Part shown: piece by piece, positions 31,994 to 32,106 of the stretch | How the letters are laid out: each line of letters opens with the position of its first letter | How positions within the stretch are numbered: the first letter of the stretch is position 1 | Assembly (NCBI GenBank): GCA_030424665.1 | Contig: JAUHWN010000033.1 | Span: forward strand, 1 to 32,106 | Source: Bdellovibrionia bacterium | GTDB lineage: Bacteria; Bdellovibrionota; Bdellovibrionia; Bdellovibrionales; JAGQZY01 | Reading direction: 5' to 3' | Length of the DNA: 32,106 nt | The notes under the pieces: generated by a model | Database searches by the model: none | What the model was told of the DNA's origin: nothing | What the model saw: only the letters and a program-made list of their open reading frames with translations | Position numbers and translations under genes: made by a program

Positions 31994-32106
31994 GAGTTTC
32001 GTATTTTCATGAAACCAATTAAGCCACTCACAGGTAACTTCACGCTTGTGTCAAAAAAGTGCACTCAGTTAGCAGTTTACTTTTCAGGCCGAGAAATAAT
32101 GAAACC

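Noticed and set aside
32099-32106. ATG at the right edge as start of another + strand gene
   Set aside because: Only two and a half codons are visible and the ribosome site is weak.
1-32106. Mobile elements, prophage, CRISPR array
   Set aside because: No transposase, integrase, phage or Cas protein and no regularly spaced repeats are seen on either strand.

Overview
The window is about 32 kb of bacterial chromosome of moderate G+C, dense with genes and without phage, IS, integrase or CRISPR signals. The translation-gene block (rimP-nusA-infB-truB-rpsO-pnp-M16 peptidase-dut), many proteins with signal peptides and outer-membrane barrels, an S18-acetyltransferase-like gene and a TIGR02147-type regulator suggest a Gram-negative member of Bdellovibrionota or a near relative. 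That placement is inference from gene content, not from a phylogeny.

Layout. 1-3754 (- strand): mutL, cut by the window edge, preceded by an SH3/lysine-repeat/barrel protein, a DPM1-type glycosyltransferase and a zinc-ribbon membrane protein. 3898-5814 (+): a three-gene envelope operon (outer-membrane barrel, lipase-like protein without a nucleophile, YIP1 membrane protein). 5931-7935 (-): a cysteine-free, divergent stand-alone S4, a coupled small Cys-rich protein, and an unknown secreted protein, with two strong inverted repeats nearby. 8141-9745 (+): two secreted proteins of unknown function. 9742-20315 (-): the long translation/RNA block. 20391-21546 (-): RimI-like acetyltransferase and SurA-N-like periplasmic protein. 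21637-24527: a secreted protein and a convergent outer-membrane protein, followed by a 540-bp intergenic stretch. 25070-26395 (+): secreted alpha/beta hydrolase. 26546-26632 (+): tRNA-Leu(CAA). 26701-29571 (-): large secreted G8/parallel beta-helix protein resembling animal CEMIP/TMEM2. 29814-31033 (-): two-gene operon with a FIST_C-like protein. 31193-31981 (+): TIGR02147-type HTH regulator with a terminator in its 3' end.

How the genes work together. The central block couples transcription (nusA), initiation (infB), 30S maturation (rimP, rpsO), tRNA modification (truB) and RNA decay (pnp). Two features of it stand out. rimP is split by a frameshift that fits exactly a 16-nt deletion between short direct repeats. 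A strong intrinsic terminator also sits 11-22 nt before the rimP start codon, where it could act as an attenuator of the nusA operon. The other points worth a second look are the CEMIP-like protein, the cysteine-free S4 paralogue with its Cys-rich partner, and a decapeptide lysine repeat fused to a poly-Asp tract in an envelope protein.
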